Shown here one piece after another: positions 5,054 through 7,749 of a DNA stretch of 7,749 nt; position 1 is the stretch's first letter; each line of letters opens with the position of its first letter. The notes under the pieces are model-generated. The model made no database searches, had not been told where the DNA came from, and saw only the letters and a program-made list of their open reading frames with translations. The stretch is from Syntrophaceae bacterium (GTDB taxonomy: Bacteria > Desulfobacterota > Syntrophorhabdia > Syntrophorhabdales > WCHB1-27). The DNA lies in NCBI GenBank assembly GCA_003165115.1, contig PLSJ01000258.1:6286-14034 (forward strand). Reading direction: 5' to 3'. The translations under genes and the position numbers were made by a program.

Positions 5054-5873
5054 AAAGGCGCCTCCCGTTGCCCCACAGGAACTTCTCCCTCACCTCGTCC
5101 CCGAGCGCGTCGATCCGGGGCTTGTAGCGGCTGAAGGAGAGCAGGGGATAATCGGAGCCGAAGAGCACTTTGTCCTGCAGGAACGCCGCGGCATACCGGT
5201 ACAGGTCGTCCGAGTAAAGGAAAGGGGAGGCGGCGAGGTCGTAGTAGACCAGGGAGAAGATTTTCTTCACCTCCGGCATCAGCTCGTAGAAACAGATGCC
5301 GCCGCCCATGTGGGCCAGGACGATCTTCAGGGCCGGGTGCGCTTCCACGAAGGCGGCCACCTCGTTGAAGTCGGCCTCTGTCTTGCCCGGATAACAATGT
5401 CCCACCGGCTCGTTCAGGTGCATCAGGAGCACCATGCCCGTCCGCTCCATGTACGCGGCGAGGGCGTCGATGCTTTTTCTCTCGCCTGCGCCGAAGGGGC
5501 GGTCGTACCAGGCGATCTCCCCCACGCCGCGTGCGCCCTTCCCGAAGCAGCGCCGGGCCTCGGCCAGGGCCTTATCCCCATCGTCCCTGTCGACGAGGAC
5601 AAAGGGTATGATCCTGCCGTCTTTCCGGGCAATATCGAGCACGTAATCGTTGGCGAGGCGCACACACGCGGCGTCGCTGAAGGGGAAGCAGCCGGTGACC
5701 ACACGGTCGATGCCCTCCCGGTCCATATAGGCGACCAGGGCGTCGCCGTCGGCCATCCTGGAGCGGCTGTCGCCGTAGATCGCGGCAAACCCCTTATCCC
5801 CGGCCGCGATCGTTTCCCTGCGTCCTATCAGCTCGGGCGGGAATATGTGGGTATGGCTGTCCAGCACCTGCAT
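5043..5873 (-). CDS. Amidohydrolase-2 family metal-dependent hydrolase
   Basis: The 276-residue TIM-barrel hydrolase begins MQVLDSHTHIFPPE with the HxH metal pair at His7 and His9. GEIAWYDR (118-125) carries Glu119 at the end of a barrel strand, LLMHLNEPVGH (149-159) gives His152, VLAHMGGG (185-192) gives His188, and LFGSDYPLL (237-245) gives the catalytic or metal-binding Asp241. This order matches PF04909, which includes decarboxylases and lactone or amide hydrolases. The reaction cannot be told from the sequence. ATG 5873 is chosen because the family starts at the HxH strand. The open frame extends much further upstream, but only as the antisense of the HAD gene. First gene of a three-gene overlapping operon with the methyltransferase and YciO-like genes. 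It lacks a spaced Shine-Dalgarno. Confidence 0.93.
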   Translation of the reverse strand: MQVLDSHTHIFPPELIGRRETIAAGDKGFAAIYGDSRSRMADGDALVAYMDREGIDRVVTGCFPFSDAACVRLANDYVLDIARKDGRIIPFVLVDRDDGDKALAEARRCFGKGARGVGEIAWYDRPFGAGERKSIDALAAYMERTGMVLLMHLNEPVGHCYPGKTEADFNEVAAFVEAHPALKIVLAHMGGGICFYELMPEVKKIFSLVYYDLAASPFLYSDDLYRYAAAFLQDKVLFGSDYPLLSFSRYKPRIDALGDEVREKFLWGNGRRLFGG

Positions 5874-5880
5874 ACCTGCT

Positions 5881-5886
5881 ATTATA
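5881..5886 (-). promoter_or_regulatory. -10 box (TATAAT) immediately before the amidohydrolase start
   Basis: A perfect TATAAT on the minus strand (5886-5881) leaves only 7 nt before ATG 5873, placing the expected transcript start at or next to the start codon. The -35 at 17 bp (TATTAT) is poor, so an activator or an extended element may be needed. AGGT directly abuts the ATG and cannot act as a normal ribosome site. Confidence 0.45.
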
Positions 5887-5930
5887 AGGCTTCCGTGCCC
5901 GAAATAATAGATTTTTTGCCGGCGACGTGC

Positions 5931-5936
5931 TATAAG
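5931..5936 (+). promoter_or_regulatory. Candidate -10 box of the HAD phosphatase gene
   Basis: TATAAG (5 of 6) at 5931-5936 lies 6 nt before ATG 5943. The -35 at 17 bp (TAGATT) matches weakly. The hexamer overlaps AAGG (5934-5937), which sits 5 nt before the ATG and could serve as a weak Shine-Dalgarno from a start further upstream, so leaderless initiation is less certain here. Confidence 0.3.
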
Positions 5937-5942
5937 GTCAAT

Positions 5943-6605
5943 ATGGCCTTGCGTATCGTTTTCTTCGACTGCGACGGCACGCTCACCACGGTCGGGAGCA
6001 GTTGGCAATACATCCACGAAAGACTCGGCATATGGGACAGGCACGCGGACGAGTACCAGCGGCTTTTCCGCGCAGGCGAGATCGATTACCTCGAATTCTG
6101 CAGGCGGGACGCGTCCCTCTGGAAGGGCATGAGTGAGACGCGCGTCCTCGGGATAACGGCGGAGATCCCTTACCACGAGGGGGTGAAAGAGACGGTGCGG
6201 GCGCTCGGGAGCGAAGGCGTGCTCACGGTCGTCCTGTCGACGGGCCTCTCCTTTCTCGTGGACAGGGTGATGAGAGAGCTGGGCATGACGGCCGCCGTCG
6301 CCAACGAGCTGGTCGTGGAAAAAGGCGTCCTCACGGGCGACATCAGGATAAACGTGGCGCACGACGCGGGCGGCGGTGGACTCCACGACAAAGGCTACTG
6401 GGTGAAGCGGGTTTTGCGCGAGAGGGGTTTGAGGAAGGAAGAGTCCGCGGCAATCGGCGATGGCGAGGGCGACCGGGGCATGTTCGAGGAGGCGGGTGTG
6501 GCCGTCGGGTATCACCCGAGCGCGAGTGTCCTTCCCCTCCTCGACCACGCACTGTACAACGGTTCTTTCAAAGAGGTCCTAGAGGTACTGAGAGCGCACA
6601 GGTGA
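5943..6605 (+). CDS. HAD-superfamily phosphatase (SerB-like, class IB)
   Basis: A 220-residue haloacid-dehalogenase-type phosphatase. Motif I FFDCDGTLT has the nucleophile Asp9 and general acid Asp11. Motif II is LST with Ser99/Thr100, followed by GLSFLVDRVMRELG, as in phosphoserine-phosphatase-like proteins. Motif III Lys is in HDKGYWVKRVL (Lys150). Motif IV IGDGEGDRGMF supplies Asp173 and Asp177 for Mg2+. The helical cap lies between motifs I and II (about 18-75). SerB proper is a close relative, but the substrate is not proven; other phosphomonoesters are possible. ATG 5943 is the family N-terminus; an upstream open frame continues only as the antisense of the amidohydrolase gene. The stop overlaps the start of the NlpC/P60 gene as GTGA. 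Confidence 0.93.
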   Translation: MALRIVFFDCDGTLTTVGSSWQYIHERLGIWDRHADEYQRLFRAGEIDYLEFCRRDASLWKGMSETRVLGITAEIPYHEGVKETVRALGSEGVLTVVLSTGLSFLVDRVMRELGMTAAVANELVVEKGVLTGDIRINVAHDAGGGGLHDKGYWVKRVLRERGLRKEESAAIGDGEGDRGMFEEAGVAVGYHPSASVLPLLDHALYNGSFKEVLEVLRAHR

Positions 6606-7093
6606 GAACAGGCCGCCGGAGGTTGACGGACGACATACGGCTTTTCCTGACCCTCACGATAGCCTTGTCCCTGCTCGCCGTCTTCGGCTGCGCCCCGAAA
6701 ACGGTAAGGATTGACGATTCGGCCCCCGCCGCGAGGATGTCGAACGATATCGTCCGGTACGCGGTGACCCTCCTCGGCAAGCCGTACAAGAACGCGGCCA
6801 AGGGACCCGACGCCTTCGATTGCAGCGGTTTCGTCTACTATGTGTACCGACGGTTCGGCATGAGTGTCCCCGTTTCGACGGAGGGGCTCAACAAGATAGG
6901 CTACGAGATCGGACCGGCCAACGTCGCCTCGGGCGATCTGGTCGTTTTTCTCATAAAACGCGAACATCACGTGGGGATCATGATCAACAGGCTGGAGTTT
7001 ATCCATGCCTCGAAATCAAGGGGGGTCACCGTGGACAGCGTCGAAGCCGCCTACTGGAAGCGCAATTTCTCTCACTTCAGGCGCATCCTCTGA
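6602..7093 (+). CDS. NlpC/P60-family cell-wall hydrolase, predicted lipoprotein
   Basis: The 163-residue protein has a basic N-terminus, a hydrophobic core (about 13-28) and a lipobox-like VFGC, so Cys30 is probably lipidated; Phe at -2 is unusual. The NlpC/P60 papain-like domain follows (about 48-163). Catalytic Cys74 lies in AFDCSGFVYYVYRRFG, His123 in REHHVGIMI and the third polar residue His135 in FIHAS. The GKPYKNAAKGPDAFDCSG and NVASGDLVVF segments are classic for the family. Such enzymes cleave D-Glu-DAP peptide bonds in peptidoglycan, here presumably from the outer or inner membrane side of the periplasm. The start is GTG 6602, giving a 4-bp overlap with the HAD stop. There is no good Shine-Dalgarno, so coupling is likely. 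No internal ATG preserves the signal peptide. Confidence 0.93.
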   Translation: MRTGRRRLTDDIRLFLTLTIALSLLAVFGCAPKTVRIDDSAPAARMSNDIVRYAVTLLGKPYKNAAKGPDAFDCSGFVYYVYRRFGMSVPVSTEGLNKIGYEIGPANVASGDLVVFLIKREHHVGIMINRLEFIHASKSRGVTVDSVEAAYWKRNFSHFRRIL

Positions 7094-7143
7094 CGAAAGA
7101 GGCCAACGAGCGCCGCACGCGGCGACACCCTGAGCGGGTCGTC
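7087..7143. terminator. Cluster of three small hairpins between convergent genes
   Basis: CCTCT (7087-7091) / AGAGG (7098-7102) spans the NlpC stop. CGCCG (7111-7115) / CGGCG (7120-7124) is next. GAC-ACCC (7124-7130) / GGGT-C-GTC (7136-7143) reaches the stop codon of the convergent thioredoxin-like gene. None has a U-tract on either strand, so they are at best weak or factor-assisted terminators in a 49-bp gap where both transcripts must end. Confidence 0.35.
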
Positions 7144-7589
7144 TATTTCCCGGCAGCTTTTTTCATATAATCTTCGAGGTTGATCTCGTTGTAATGGTTT
7201 CCCTTCATGTAGGCAAGGATCGCTTTATAGTCCCCGCTCTTGACATATCCGGGTATCTCACCCACGCGCTTCCCCGAAGATTCGAGGAACCAGGAGGACG
7301 GGGTGCCGCTGATGCGATAGAGCCTGCCCAGGTCATCGGACTTGTCCGCGTCCACGCGCAGAAAGACGAAGTCTCTCTTCAGGACGGCCGCGACCTCTTT
7401 ATCGGCCAGCGTCTTGCTGTCCATAAGGGTGCAGTAGTAGCAGGATCTGCTGAAGAAGTAGAGGAGGAGCGGCTTGTTCTCTTTTTTCGCCGCCTTCAGC
7501 GCGTTGGTGTAATCCTCCGAAGAGGCGGCGAAAGCGAAAGAGGACAGGAGGAGAAGGGCGATTGCAAGAACGAATGAAAACTTTTTCAT
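7143..7589 (-). CDS. Periplasmic thioredoxin-like protein (CYYC motif)
   Basis: The 148-residue protein has a Sec signal peptide: MKKFSF, a Leu/Ala-rich core, cleavage near FAFA-A at residue 21. The mature domain is thioredoxin-fold, similar to thioredoxin_7 or SoxW-like proteins. ENKPLLLYFFSRSCYYC carries the redox pair Cys50 and Cys53. VFLRVDADKSDDLGRLYRISGTPSSWF contains the cis-Pro97 loop and the next strand, followed by GEIPGYVKSGDYKAILAYM. The CYYC dipeptide between the Cys residues is uncommon, and likely roles are thiol-disulfide exchange or cytochrome c maturation support in the periplasm. The start codon is fixed by the signal peptide, but it has no Shine-Dalgarno. A well-matched promoter places the transcript start within about two bases of the ATG. 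Confidence 0.93.
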   Translation of the reverse strand: MKKFSFVLAIALLLLSSFAFAASSEDYTNALKAAKKENKPLLLYFFSRSCYYCTLMDSKTLADKEVAAVLKRDFVFLRVDADKSDDLGRLYRISGTPSSWFLESSGKRVGEIPGYVKSGDYKAILAYMKGNHYNEINLEDYMKKAAGK

Positions 7590-7597
7590 GGTGAGCT

Positions 7598-7626
7598 AGT
7601 ATAGTACGAACGGCGAGGAGATTCAA
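7598..7626 (-). promoter_or_regulatory. Promoter of the thioredoxin-like gene, implying a leaderless mRNA
   Basis: The minus strand reads TTGAAT (7626-7621, 4 of 6), exactly 17 bp, then TATACT (7603-7598, 5 of 6). The ATG follows after 8 nt (AGCTCACC), so the leader would be 0-2 nt. This is the best-matched of the leaderless-type promoters in the window. Confidence 0.65.
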
Positions 7627-7749
7627 GCGGGGTCAGCGATTCCCGGTGCGCTCATTTCTCGTCGCCCATTGTGCCGCTTACCCTGGCTTGACCGGTTACT
7701 CGCGCCCGCGCCTGCCGTCACATGGCGGTAACACCTCCCCGTTCGAGGC

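Noticed and set aside
5034..5942. Upstream extension of the HAD gene's open frame
   Set aside because: It is the antisense of the amidohydrolase gene. The HAD family N-terminus (MALRIVFFDCDGT) begins at 5943, with promoter-like sequence just before it.
5874..6548. Upstream extension of the amidohydrolase open frame
   Set aside because: The extension is antisense to the HAD gene and lacks family similarity. Amidohydrolase-2 proteins start close to the HxH motif, which is right after ATG 5873.
7680..7749. Possible tRNA-Val(CAC)
   Set aside because: An anticodon-like stem-loop and a TTCGA are present, but the would-be D stem does not pair, about 8 extra bases lie between D and anticodon regions, position 32 is G, and the variable loop would be 8 nt.
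7723..7749. ATG at 7723 as the start of a plus-strand gene
   Set aside because: Only nine codons are visible, with no Shine-Dalgarno and no promoter at a suitable distance; it cannot be supported from this window.
7720..7749. Minus-strand frame ending LERGGVTAM at 7720 as the tail of an upstream gene
   Set aside because: Ten codons are too few to judge, and other frames are also open near the edge. It remains possible but unsupported.

Overview
The window is about 7.7 kb of GC-rich bacterial chromosome with short intergenic gaps and tightly packed genes. A GEMM-I (cyclic di-GMP class I) riboswitch, a periplasmic thioredoxin-like protein, a DUF4412 protein, a DUF89 protein and a zinc-ribbon FmdB protein together suggest an anaerobic member of the former Deltaproteobacteria (Desulfobacterota, in the broad range of Geobacter- or Syntrophorhabdus-like organisms). 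This placement is inference; no rRNA or marker gene is present.

Left region (1-1043): mostly non-coding. On the minus strand a perfect-consensus sigma-70 promoter (256-261 / 233-238, 17-bp spacer) starts a transcript that begins almost exactly at the P1 helix of a GEMM-I riboswitch aptamer (about 117-226). The controlled gene lies beyond the left edge. A 16-bp perfect inverted repeat (346-408) separates this from a 63-codon gene (452-643, minus). That gene has a strong Shine-Dalgarno sequence, a plausible promoter and a long dyad in its leader. A textbook terminator (991-1026) ends the next gene.

Middle region (1044-3901): a secreted DUF4412/LolA-fold-like protein (minus) stands alone. A DUF89 protein and a type-B DnaJ/CbpA-like co-chaperone form a minus-strand pair with an 8-bp overlap and a terminator at 1676-1709. 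Divergent from DUF89 is an FmdB-type zinc-ribbon protein (plus).

Right-middle region (3879-5873): a minus-strand operon of three overlapping genes, an amidohydrolase-2 metal hydrolase, a TTG-started SAM-dependent methyltransferase and a YciO-type YrdC-domain protein. The last of these overlaps the FmdB gene end to end by 23 bp.

Right region (5943-7749): divergent from the amidohydrolase is a plus-strand pair, a SerB-like HAD phosphatase and an NlpC/P60 lipoprotein coupled through GTGA. Convergent to it is a secreted thioredoxin-fold protein with a CYYC motif. No gene can be called in the last 160 bp.

The most notable signals are the promoter-riboswitch unit at the left edge; a recurring architecture in which a -10 hexamer lies 6-8 nt before the start codon, implying leaderless mRNAs for at least two and perhaps four genes; and several long dyads around the 63-codon gene. 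I did not find a recognisable new multi-gene system; most of the genes are housekeeping or single-family hypotheticals.
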